Shown: piece by piece, positions 1-10,850 of the stretch
Layout: each line of letters opens with the position of its first letter
How positions within the stretch are numbered: the first letter of the stretch is position 1
Assembly: GCA_037367405.1 (NCBI GenBank)
Contig: JAZKJV010010539.1
Coordinates: 62,001 to 126,000 of the forward strand
Direction: 5' to 3'
Source of the DNA: Ottelia alismoides
Taxonomy: Eukaryota; Streptophyta; Magnoliopsida; Alismatales; Hydrocharitaceae
Length of the DNA stretch: 64,000 bases
Notes under the pieces: generated by a model
Told to the model about the DNA's origin: nothing
Seen by the model: only the letters and a program-made list of their open reading frames with translations
The model's database searches: none
Program-made: the position numbers and the translations under genes

Positions 1-497
1 TTTATTCCTTGTAGACCAAGCCATCATGATGACTGGGTATCGAGGTTTAGGCGCATTCAATAACTTCAGTATTTCTTTTTTTTCTTTTTCCCTCTATTCT
101 TTTATTTTAGAATTAAATCCATTAAATTACACGATATAGCCTAAATAATGGGAACTGTTTATACAAATTAATATTATTTACATACATTTAACTAAAGATT
201 TAAGGCCAAAACGAGAGAATAAAGGTGATGAAATGGATATTCGCTATAAGGTCTTGAAATTTTATAAAGAAGAGAGAAATGTCAGATTGTGTCCGGGTCG
301 TCATGTTTTTCAATTTATTTGAATTTTAAGATAAAACATAAACATTTTAATGATTTTTTAATATATTATAAATCATGACAAAATACATCTACACTATTCT
401 TTTGTTAATTTTTTGAAGTGGTTTAAATTATTTATGATTTTTTTGAAAAGAGGTTGAAATGATATTTCAATTTTTAGAAAAAGCAACTTTGATCTAA
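1..497. other. AT-rich intergenic DNA, no gene seen
   Basis: AT-rich sequence with no long open frame and no repeat that I recognise. It leads into the first copy of an 814-bp tandem duplication. Confidence 0.5.
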
Positions 498-2126
498 AAA
501 GATGCACCAAAATTCTTTGGGGAGCCCTATAATGTATTCTAACCAAAGACATTTGTCCTTTTTAAAAAGATATAAAATATATCTTGAATAAATCAAAGGA
601 TCTAAATCTTGTGTAATTTCTATAAGGCGCAAAAGGCAATATCTCTAAATATCTTTTGTCATAATTTAGAGTCTAAGTCAAGGTATATCTGAGGCAAGTT
701 TCATAACAAGAATCAAATATCACTATTGTCTAAAATTTAATTAAGCAAAATAGGTAACATTCACTCAAAAATCCCAGATAGTCCCATTAGCACAATCAAA
801 AGATAAAAAGAGTTTTTAACAAAAATAAACCAACTAGCAACATACAAAATAATTCCAAAAGTTTTCTCGCTTTCATGTAGCCAAATATTACTTTTCAGAG
901 ATCTTGATTGAAGCACGTTCGGTATGAGGTTGATTCCAAAATCCAGTTCGCATTTTTAGACCTCAAAAATCCCATTACAACTCTCCCTCCAAGTCAGTCA
1001 GTAGGTTGATGTCCGCATCGATTTCATTTACAAATAGGACGAATTCGAATGACAATTTAAAGTAATGAAATTAAAACTTCCTCGGTAAAGGTATACTCGA
1101 GAAATAACGGTTTTGCAATTTCAGCGTTAGAGATGCATAAAGGATGATCATTAGCTAAACTGATTTTAAATAAATGAAATATATTTTGTGTAATAAATTT
1201 CTCGTATGATATTGATGAGACCCTGAGATGGAAATACCTCTACCAAAAACTTATTTTTTGAAAGGATAGTTTGATCAAAACTTATTATGCAGCCTAACTA
1301 AAATACCACCAAAAGATGCACCGAAATTCTTTGGGGAGCCCTATAATGTATTCTAACCAAAGACATTTGTCCTTTTTAAAAAGATATAAAATATATCTTG
1401 AATAAATCAAAGGATCTAAATCTTGTGTAATTTCTATAAGGCGCAAAAGGCAATATCTCTAAATATCTTTTGTCATAATTTAGAGTCTAAGTCAAGGTAT
1501 ATCTGAGGCAAGTTTCATAACAAGAATCAAATATCACTATTGTCTAAAATTTAATTAAGCAAAATAGGTAACATTCACTCAAAAATCCCAGATAGTCCCA
1601 TTAGCAAAATCAAAAGATAAAGAGAGTTTTTAACAAAAATAAACCAACTAGCAACATACAAAATAATTCCAAAAGTTTTCTCGCTTTCATGTAGCCAAAT
1701 ATTACTTTTCAGAGATCTTGATTGAAGCATGTTCGGTATGAGGTTGATTCCAAAATCCAGTTTGCATTTTTTAGACCTCAAAAATCCCATTACAACTCTC
1801 CCTCCAAGTCAATCAGTAGGTTGATGTCCGCATCGATTTCATTTACAAATAGGAGGAATTCGAATGACAATTTAAAGTAATGAAATTAAAACTTCCTCGG
1901 TAAAGGTATACTCGAGAAATAACGGTTTTGCAATTTCAGCGTTAGAGATGCATAAAGGATGATCATTAGCTAAACTGATTTTAAACAAATGAAATATATT
2001 TTGTGTAATAAATTTCTCGTATGATATTGATGAGACCTTGAGATGGAAATACCTCTACCAAAAACTTATTTTTTGAAAGGATAGTTTGATCAAAACTTAT
2101 TATGCAGTCTAACTAAAATACCACCA
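498..2126. repeat. 814-bp tandem direct duplication (two copies)
   Basis: Copy 1 (about 498-1311) and copy 2 (about 1312-2126) are nearly identical head-to-tail repeats with a period of 814 bp; the motif gatgcacc recurs at 501 and 1315. Only scattered single-base differences are visible, so the duplication is fairly young. A 71-codon minus-strand frame (1575-1790) in copy 2 is matched by nearly identical sequence in copy 1, but it has no recognisable domain and I do not call it a gene. Confidence 0.9.
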
Positions 2127-2577
2127 TAAGATAAAATGAGGTATATTTACTTATTTAAGTTTTTCCCTCTACTTTAGCTGGGAATATATCAACATCGCTC
2201 CGAGGAGTTTATATTTTCAATGAAATTTTAGGTTTCCAGAAAAAAACAGATCCTCTGATGAATTAAGCAAACAAAGCAACTAAGATCCGGCCTTTCCGGA
2301 ATTAAATTATCAAGTTCGGAAGAAAAGGTCATGATTGTGCCTCTGTATCACCAATCTGACCATGTAAGTGCCATTTAAAAAAAATAAAACATAATTTTCG
2401 TACATAGGACTTACTGTTGATGCTCGATATGATGAGGTGATTAACACATATTTTCAAGATCTTGAACATGACGAGGTAGAATTTCCTGATTTTCACGTGT
2501 TAAACTACTAAAGGATTTTCCTTAAAGATGCAAACGGTCAGATATAGATATGATATAAGTTGTATATAGTGTTAAAT

Positions 2578-2941
2578 GAGCATGTTCCCTGGGGGCATAT
2601 AAGAACATGCTTCCACCTTTTTCTGACAATTTTTTTTATTTTTTTAAATGAAATCCAAGGAGATTTAATTAGAATAATAAGTGGAATATATTTTTCTAAT
2701 TTAGTGTAAAACATATGTTCCTAACAATTCCATCTGGATGAGGTCGATTTCAGTAATTCTGAGACCGTTAAATTTTATAGTCTTGATGGAGGGGATAGAA
2801 ATCTCGATTTAAATCGACTTTTAAATGATACCATTGTGATATATTGTGATCGAAATTCCATTATGTTTCATTTTAGAAAAAAAAAATTACGGGAAAAAAG
2901 GGTGGCAGTTCGTAAGTTACATGCTCCAAGGGAACATACTC
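2578..2941. mobile_element. MITE-like element with long imperfect terminal inverted repeats
   Basis: The left end (gagcatgttccctgggggca) is the imperfect reverse complement of the right end (tgctccaagggaacatactc), and the similarity continues inward for several tens of bases, including the reverse complement of the purine-rich stretch near 2870-2900. Total length is about 364 bp and there is no coding capacity. I could not find a clean target-site duplication, so the superfamily is open. The long imperfect ends would fit a Mutator-type MITE. Confidence 0.5.
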
Positions 2942-4019
2942 TTTTTTCCCTTTTTATATCATACTTCATCCAATTTTTAAATACGAATAGAATGCATATA
3001 CGAATATTGACGAATATTAAAACTACATTACCATATCTTTTAAAAAAACGTTTATAGATAACAAATGAACGCGGAATGGATACATATAATATTGGAAATA
3101 TTCAATAGATTAGTTTAAGTATACATGCATTTACTGTTCACATAGGATATAAACATATTAAAATATAAGTATTCTCATAACAATTATATCAAACGTGGTG
3201 AAAGAAGGTACACAATTATATTGCATATGATTAAAAATAGATCTATAGTTATATTTATATATGAAATATGTATGCCGACACAAATTCTGATAGATAAAAA
3301 CATTTTATTCATATCTGCGTCTATTTTCAAATGGATATGGATACAGATGTCAAAATAAACTTAAAATAATGTAGTGGTAGATTGGATATGTAAATATATA
3401 AATCCATTGCATATGCAATCCTCATAGTGCTCATTTTTCCAATCATTCTTGTCCTTCAGGTACAAGGACCATCATCCCCTTGGAAATATTCTCTTGCTAC
3501 GATGATTTCCATCGTTGTTACGATCTCAATTGAGAAAATAACAAGAACTTGTACAATTAATCTTAATTTTAAAATCAATTTTTATTTGCTTAGTAGTTAT
3601 GAATGCATTAAAATTGTTAAAAATGAGTAAAATCTCTTTTTCAAACTTGCGATTCCATATTTATTTCACTTATGGAATTATTTTGCGAATGCTTCTCCGC
3701 GGGTTGGAAGGTGTTTTTTAGCAAGCAGGTGAGTGAGAAAATGGTAGAGAAATTAGGATCATTAAATAAAATATTTAGGATGTGTTAAAATAACTAAGAT
3801 AGATTTCCATCTAAGAAAAATAAATTCTGGTAGGCTTTTGATTTTAATTACAGGATAAAAAACATGAGGATGTGATGGTAGCCTTTTCTATAACATGAAG
3901 CACCATGCCTCATTTGAAGTTTTCCATACATACTTGATATATATATGTAATAACCACTAAAATAATATAGAAAATAATCTAATAAGTAATTTGTATAAAA
4001 AGATTTTTATTGATTTATT
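2942..4019. other. AT-rich intergenic DNA, no gene seen
   Basis: No supported gene. One 67-codon open frame (3427-3630) has no recognisable domain and looks like chance. Confidence 0.4.
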
Positions 4020-4346
4020 AAAAGAGAGTAAAAGGAAAGTGACGGGTGGTTAATTATTATCAATTCAATCCCTTTATTTCAAGCATAGGACTTCTATATT
4101 TGGAAGAGATTTTTGCCCACGGCAAGAGATTGTGCTAATCTTACTGTTCATTTTTAATTGCATGAAAAGCACAAATGCAACCACTCATAATTGCCAAGAG
4201 AGAGAAAAATGAAAAGAGAGGGAGAGAAAGAGAGATGGGCGGTTATGATGGCCAATTCAACCCCATTGCTTCCGTGTAAGCTATCTATTTTTGGAAAGTT
4301 GCTTTGTGCATGAGAAGAGACTTGTGCCATTGTTTGTATTCATCTT

Positions 4347-4380
<34 letters not shown>

Positions 4381-4500
4381 GAATGAAAAGAGGAAGATAG
4401 AGAGATGGGCGGTTATGAGGCTATTTCAATCCTCTCCTCCCATGCACGTGGGCTTCCTATTTAGGAATGGATGACTCTCTCTCTCTCTCTCCTTCCTTAA
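4020..4500. repeat. Degenerate tandem triplication with a GA microsatellite
   Basis: Three diverged copies of a unit of about 150-180 bp follow each other from about 4020, 4200 and 4375. Each starts with a purine-rich stretch and a version of gatgggcggttatga, then a segment on the pattern ttcaaycc...tattt-ggaa. Between copies 2 and 3 lies an uninterrupted AG dinucleotide run at 4349-4379, and a CT run follows copy 3 near 4472-4490. Slippage and unequal exchange probably produced it. Confidence 0.55.
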
Positions 4501-5164
4501 TATAGGGAAAGATAAATAAATAGGTAGAGGTAAAGATGAGAGAATGAGCGAACAAGAGATATTTAAAGAGGGACACGGGAATCCCTTCGTTTAGTGAAAG
4601 AGAAAGAGAGAAAGGGAGAGAACCAACAATCTGGTGAGCACCATTTTTGAGTCCGGTGACGACAACCTTTCCATCGACATCGAGTCTTCATCCGACAAAA
4701 TCGGAGGCACGGCAATGTGGTCGGTGATGATCTGGATCTCGCGCAATCGAATCGTCATTGTGTATATTTTCGCATCATGAAGGTATGTGTCCAACCCTTA
4801 GGAACATTATATCGATGAGTGCCTTCCAATCGTGTTTGCGATGATTATTCTTACGGTATCTAGATGCATGAATACTCCTCTTAACTTTTATAATTGTTAA
4901 CGACAAAGTATATTAATGTTTAGATAAGCCAATGACGTCTGTAACATTATACTGTTAAGTTTCGAGATAGGATTAAGTTTAATGATAATAGAGAAGTATT
5001 TATTTATGAATTCTATTTGCAAGTTGACATTGTCGATGGTATATAAGAAACTAATTACCAAATATCTTATTCAAGAATAATTTTTGTAAGTCTTGTGTTG
5101 TATGGACATAATCTTATAGATATGGGAAATCACATATTTAATTATATAGAATATTGTTAGATGT
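4501..5164. other. Intergenic DNA, nothing recognised
   Basis: AT-rich apart from a short mixed-composition stretch near 4600-4790 that carries a 67-codon minus-strand frame. No family was recognised. Confidence 0.35.
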
Positions 5165-5371
5165 TGTAACACCCTAACCCTAAACATAGTACCACATGGA
5201 AAACTCACAAAGTGTGGGTGTGGTATATAAGTGGTGGGGATTACTACTTGTCAACTTGGGCTTAAGCATTTTGGGTGGTTGTCAACGGGTTCATTTGGGC
5301 CCAAACCCAACAAGTTGTCGGGGCCAGTTTTCCTCGATAACGGACCGGGGACCTAAGCCCGGGACGTTACA
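5165..5371 (+). repeat. Left LTR of TRIM copy 1
   Basis: 207-bp LTR, TG...CA ends, followed after two bases by the tRNA-Met primer-binding site. Confidence 0.88.
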
Positions 5372-5547
5372 AATGGTATCAGAGCCAAATTCACTCTGAT
5401 AGTGGAAAGGGCTACCCGAGAGGTGGAGCCGCCCCTACAAAGAGGTTGGAGGAAATGGCTACCCGGAGCGTGCAGCCGCCACTATCAGTGGGAATAAGTG
5501 ACGAGCCATGTCGCAACGAGGACGTTGCGAATATAAGTGGGGGAGGT

Positions 5548-5754
5548 TGTAACACCCTAACCCCAAACATAGTACCACATGGAAAACTCACAAAGTGTGG
5601 GTGTGGTATATAAGTGGTGGGGATTACTACTTGTCAACTTGGGCTTAAGCATTTTGGGTGGTTGTCAACGGGTTCATTTGGGCCCAAACCCAACAAGTTG
5701 TCGGGGCCAGTTTTCCTCGATAACGGACCGGGGACCTAAGCCCGAGACGTTACA
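5548..5754 (+). repeat. Right LTR of TRIM copy 1
   Basis: 207-bp LTR, nearly identical to the left one and preceded by the polypurine tract. Confidence 0.88.
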
Positions 5755-6950
5755 ATATACATGTATATGTGTGATAGACATCATCTCAGAATTGTGAGAA
5801 GAGGAGATTTTGAAAGGAGTGAACCCATGTTAGGAAGAGATTTTGAGAGCATTATATCCCAATCATTGAAAAAAATTGAATGGCTAAGATTAGAAGTCAA
5901 AGACTCACTTTCCAATGCAAAGCCTTTGCTGGAAGCTCTTTGTATTTGTCTTTGAATTATAAGAGCTTTTCTTTTTCTTTCTTTTATTTTCTTATTTTAT
6001 TTTTTGACTAGCTCCATTGCTTTTACCAAGTTGACGCACACTGATCAATATTTTTATGTTTTTATCATGCCCTAACACTTAGGTAAATGTCAAGATAATA
6101 TAGGAACCTTGGTCACATACTAGCTAAGCTGATGAAACTCGTGTTTCATGAAGCCTTTATTGATTTTATCACATCCACGAGCATTATTAAATCATGTCCA
6201 AACTCAAATTTCAAATCACAGCTCCTTAAGTGAAACCTCAACCCATCTCATCATGAATGTAGTTGTGCATATGAGGGGTGTGAGTCGTATTTTTTAATGT
6301 AAAGATAAAGCATGCAATATAGCACACATATCTTTCAAACTATCGAAGTGTGAATAATTAAGTTTCACACCATAATGACTAAGGATGGTTAACTTTGAAT
6401 CCTAGGACCTCATAAATCAAGTGTTCTTTACTCCTCATGCTATGAGTGATAGTGAAAGAATTAGGGATTAGTCCAACTCATTTGGTTTGTATTTTTGTGC
6501 TTTTTGATTTATTTTTTTTCTGAACAGAGTTAGACTTATTTACAAACACAAGTTAACCTCATTTTCATCATCCTTTTTGAAAAGATTTTACAACCCATGT
6601 CACATGATATAGATTTTCAAATATTTTACAAATGATTTCAAAACAAATCAAATTCTCATTTTTCAAAACATCGTAAAATATTTTAAAAATATTATATCAC
6701 ATAGTTAGAAAAAATTTCAAATCATTTTATAAATATTTTACACAAATTACGTCAAGGGATACTTTACAGTAGCCCAAAAAGCTTGAAAATTTCGAAACTA
6801 TGAGCCATGGCTAAAGTATATTTGAAATATAAACGTCACACCCCCTATATCTTAGCTTGTGCTATGTCCTCATAGTACTGAGTGATACGAAACCATAGAT
6901 CATGTAAAATATAAAGGGATATCCATGAATTGTCTCGGGTCTCCCACATA
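5755..6950. other. Intergenic DNA, no gene seen
   Basis: AT-rich. The 64-codon frame at 5761-5955 begins at the edge of the TRIM and has no recognisable domain, so I treat it as chance. Confidence 0.4.
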
Positions 6951-7164
6951 TACTTAGGTTAAAAATAACCTAAGTATAAGAGAATGATCAGGAATAGGGG
7001 TCAAACGAGTGATGCATAGAAAATGTACAGGGACTCAGGTCTCCCCTATACTTAGGCTAAGAACAACCTAAGTACAAAGATATGAAATGAATATGGAGGG
7101 ACCCGGATGAACAATCAGAGATACTTGGTTCCCACAATACTTAGGCTGAAGAGTAGCCTAAGTA
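6951..7164. repeat. Three phased palindromic repeats
   Basis: Three near-perfect hairpins with 10-base arms of the type tacttaggyt / arcctaagta lie at 6951-6976, 7049-7074 and 7138-7164, separated by 98 and 89 bases. Each is preceded by a related ctccc/ttccc context. The spacers are only loosely similar, so the palindromes are the conserved part. Confidence 0.7.
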
Positions 7165-9879
7165 TGTGGATTTGGATCTAAGGGATGGGGAACCGAGACA
7201 CCAGTTAGGGTTAGACGAATCTTCTCAGATGAAATGAGCATATTTAGATGAAAAATGGAGTGTAATGTTGATGGGAGAGATTTTTTAATAAATCACAATC
7301 AAGTCTCAAACCAATCAAGCAATCACTCTTGAGTTCACCGACACACACATATAAAGACCAACAAATGTCGGTCAGTTATCTTACCTATTTTTATTGGTGA
7401 TCATCCAAGATATGAGTCCATTTATGTAATGTTTAATGTGGGTTTTGGGCACTATCCCAAGACACGTCCTCACCTCTCAATGTGCATAATCCATCATCCG
7501 CACAATGTTGGGGTTTGCTCTCTCATCAAATAAGTGTCATTTTTACTCCATTTTTATTTGAGTAAACTTCCATTATCAGTGCTAGTTTTAGCTTAGGTTG
7601 TCACTGAATGTGTAGACAATCAAGCAATCACGTTTAACGGTCACTCCCAATTCCATTAAAATCCTTATTTGTTAATCAAGATTGGGAAATCGAAAAAAGG
7701 CGATGCAACGAGAAAACATGATGCATGCTCAAGAGAAATACTCACAGTGCCTCTGGCATTCTCCATGCAAGTGCAACACTAAAATTAAATTTATCACTAA
7801 ATGCATGCATGATGAGAAAAGTTGCATCCTAAACATGCTCCTATTAACAAGATAGAAATTATCTTATTTGGATAATGTAAAGCGATGCTTATGTGTATCT
7901 TGTGAATTTTATTGATGCTTATTTAGTGTATAATATCTATGATCAATCACATAATGATATAAGTAAAAGAAGCTCTGAGAGTCACGTGCCTAACTCTAGG
8001 TTCGAACAGTCAAGTGGAGCCCCACCTATTTTAGGGGTGAAACAGGCTCCATATACCGCAATAGAGTCCAATATGAATATACACGTAAGATCTCAAATGA
8101 GAACCGCGGTAAATGCAGTTATTACACAAATATTAATTTATCTAGTGATTTTTAATCATATCATGCGATAGTATTTGTAAGTACCTCATTGTTATAATTT
8201 AAATAGAAAATTTAAGGAAATTATATTTGGTAATTAAAGGTTCAAAGAGGGATACAATTCAATGATCGAGGCATATTATACAAGTATAAGGTTTGCATGA
8301 ACTTTCATCATATCAAGCTTTGAATCACATGTTAATTCAAGGTCTAACATTTAAATTTTGTTGATTTTTCTTTAATTATGACAACTAATCGAAATTTATA
8401 GTCTTTCTTTCATTATAATCCCATGATATCACACTTTAAAAATATATAACAAAATCATCAACCACCATGTTTGAAATAAGAAAGGTATGTCCGAAGAGAG
8501 ATAAATACCTTTAGATGTTAGTTGTAATTGCTTGGGAGGATGGAACTTTCATTTATTGAAATTATTTAATATTGTATTATACAAAGCTTCAATAAAGATA
8601 GAGATGGTAAATAATGATATATACTAAAGTTTTCTCTCCACCATCATCACTAAATTGATTTTTGAGGTTGTTTGTATGATCATGACAGATCAATAATAAA
8701 TTTATTAACATTAATTTTTTATTGAATTATGTCATAGTTACCATTTTGTATATGCTAATATATACAATGATAATAATAATGAAGTTAAATACGTCATTAT
8801 AATTGAATCAGTAATGTTTCGATTATTTAATTTTATGCGTGATATTTCCTTTGATATTTAGATTAATCTTATATACAAAAGGGATAAATTACTAAGTGTT
8901 GCTTCACATATTTTATCATTATTATTATGAATTTAAACAGCCTGTCGCGGAGCGTGGGTATGCTCCCTACTTACTAATATAGTAGATTCAACTTCTGATT
9001 CTAAATCAAAAACTAACAATACTATATTCTTGATCCATTGTCTACCAACAAAAATAGTTTGAGAATAGAACCTGACCAATCCACATGAAGAAGTGAAAAC
9101 ATGCATCAAAAAATGATATGTTATGCACAAGTAAGACCTAACTAATGGGAATCGAGATAAACATGACATGTTACCATTTAAAATGGCAAGAGCTTATATG
9201 TAGTCTTTGAGGTAGCATACAATATGAACGAGATATGCAAGCAAGAAGCAAGAAGGAAGATCTCAAGGAGGGTGGAATGTCCACTCATTGCCCCCCTAAA
9301 TAATGGTTAGGAGCGAGGGTGGAAGCCTTAGAACACATTTGAAGCCATTGCAAAGAAGATGTGGGGAAAAAGGCATATGTAAGTGTAAGTCGATCACATC
9401 TACCGATCCAATCTGACCATTCAGCCTTTGTAGAATAGAGCAATGAATAGTCAAGAAGAAGGGGTGAATCAATGCAAACCTCAACTATTGTCCAACAACA
9501 CCATAAAGCCAACATTAAAGTCGCCATGACAACATTGCTTGTCGCCCAAAAGCCTAGCATGATTCCACAAGATGGGACAATACGTCAAGGTAGGTTGAGT
9601 CTCGTTCCACGTTGCTACGACCTTCATCATCTTCACGAGAGGGACTGCATGCAAAATGGGGGGAGGGGTAGTGATTGCCATTCATGATGGAGGGGTGCCT
9701 GCCCATCGAAAGTGGAATGAAGATTAGGAGGGACATCAAATGAGGGTGAGAGGAGAAGCGCAGTCGAGGTGATGGGTTGTTGTCGTGCGAGGGTGGTTAG
9801 GATCAGTGGCGGGAGCTTAACGCGAGGAGGAAGAGGGTGGGGGATTGGGAATCTCCGATCGACCTTCCTCACCCTGCAA
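7165..9879. other. 5' intergenic DNA upstream of the host gene
   Basis: No supported gene. 9285-9870 is more GC-rich and carries short overlapping frames on both strands with no domain. It may be an old element fragment, but I recognise no family. Confidence 0.4.
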
Positions 9880-9989
9880 ACACCAGCACATGACCACCAC
9901 CTCTGACGTAATCCCGTGGTAGAGATGAGACAAGTTTAGGCGGGATTATAGACCCACAAACCTGCCACTGAATGCCCTAAATCTCTTAT

Positions 9990-10166
9990 TTTAGTGGTAT
10001 TTGTTATCCCTCCAACCATCTTCTACCATAATATAATCCTCCCGACACACAAGTCAAAGAAAGAAAGATTACATGTAAAAAAGTCCTAAACCCTTCCCCA
10101 TCTATCTCCTTCTCTCCCTCAGCCACCGCCCATCCGCAAGGGAGCATCACGCTTCCGAAATAACCA
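9990..10166 (+). promoter_or_regulatory. Probable core promoter and 5' UTR of the P-loop NTPase gene
   Basis: A TATA-like stretch (ataatataat, about 10028-10037) lies about 130 bp upstream of the start codon, followed by pyrimidine-rich sequence typical of plant leaders. The start context is accaATGGCG, with G at +4 and alanine as second residue as in many plant genes. Inferred from position and composition only. Confidence 0.3.
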
Positions 10167-10850
10167 ATGGCGAGCAAAGGCGCGCTCACGCCGTGGCGCG
10201 TCGTCCCGCGGCCCCTTCTGGAGACCGTCCTGAATGATCACGCTCTTCGCCACCGCGTGGCGCAGCCCCTCATTTTCCACGGGCCCCGCGGCACCGGCAA
10301 GTCCACCCTCCTCCGCCGCCTCCTCCTCCAAGACTGGAGCACCGCCCCCCATTCCACCGCCTTCCTTGACCTCTCCCCCAACTCCCCAATCTCCTCCCTC
10401 CGCCAGTCCCTCCACTCCTCCCTCGAGTCCCTCGCTCTCCGCGCCGTCCGCCTTGGTTCCATCTCCTCCCGCGACATTCTCGCTGTGCTCCACCGCCGAC
10501 GAGGCGTTCGCGCTGCCCTCCGCCGCGTGCTTGGGGAGGGAGCAGACCGGGGGGGTCCAACCTCGCTGTTGTGGACGCGGGCGGTGGTGAGGTACGCTGG
10601 AGACGGGGTTTCTGATGGGTTGGAGGCGGAGGTGGACGCGGAGGAGGAGGCAGCGTACATGCGGGAGGCGATTGGGGCGCTGAGGGTGGCGAAAGAGGTG
10701 GTGGGTATGCATCTGGAGTGGAGAGGGGAGGCAATTCGGGAGATGAGACGGACGGGGAGGTTCTCGAGGTCGCTGGCCGATGCGTGCACGGACTGGCCAT
10801 GCTTGCTGCTGGAGCTGCTCTCTCGTGCTGCTGAGCCCGGTCACTTCCAG
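10167..10850 (+). CDS. Exon 1: N-terminal ATPase part with Walker A
   Basis: Encodes residues 1-228 and ends in phase 0 at CACTTCCAG before gtcttc. It contains GPRGTGKST (39-47) and then a Ser/Leu-rich and an acidic helical segment. It is strongly GC-rich, the 5' GC peak seen in many monocot genes. The frame stays open about 20 codons into the intron, which is why a longer 247-codon frame is seen. Confidence 0.93.

Larger units (their letters stand above)
5165..5754 (+). mobile_element. Complete TRIM (miniature LTR retrotransposon)
   Basis: Two direct LTRs of 207 bp each (5165-5371 and 5548-5754) start TGTAACACC, end CGTTACA and are almost identical. Directly inside the left LTR is tggtatcagagcc (5374-5386), the complement of the 3' end of initiator tRNA-Met. 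Just before the right LTR is a purine tract, aagtgggggagg. Only about 176 bp lie between the LTRs and nothing is coded, so it must use proteins of another element. I could not match the 5-bp flanks (gatgt versus atata). Diverged relatives lie at 46425-46943 and 61108-61361. Confidence 0.88.

Noticed and set aside
5196..5797. Two 67-72-codon frames with the same sequence
   Set aside because: They are the two LTRs of the TRIM element read in one frame, not genes.
9285..9872. Cluster of 60-90-codon frames upstream of the host gene
   Set aside because: They overlap on both strands without a recognisable motif; composition alone explains them.
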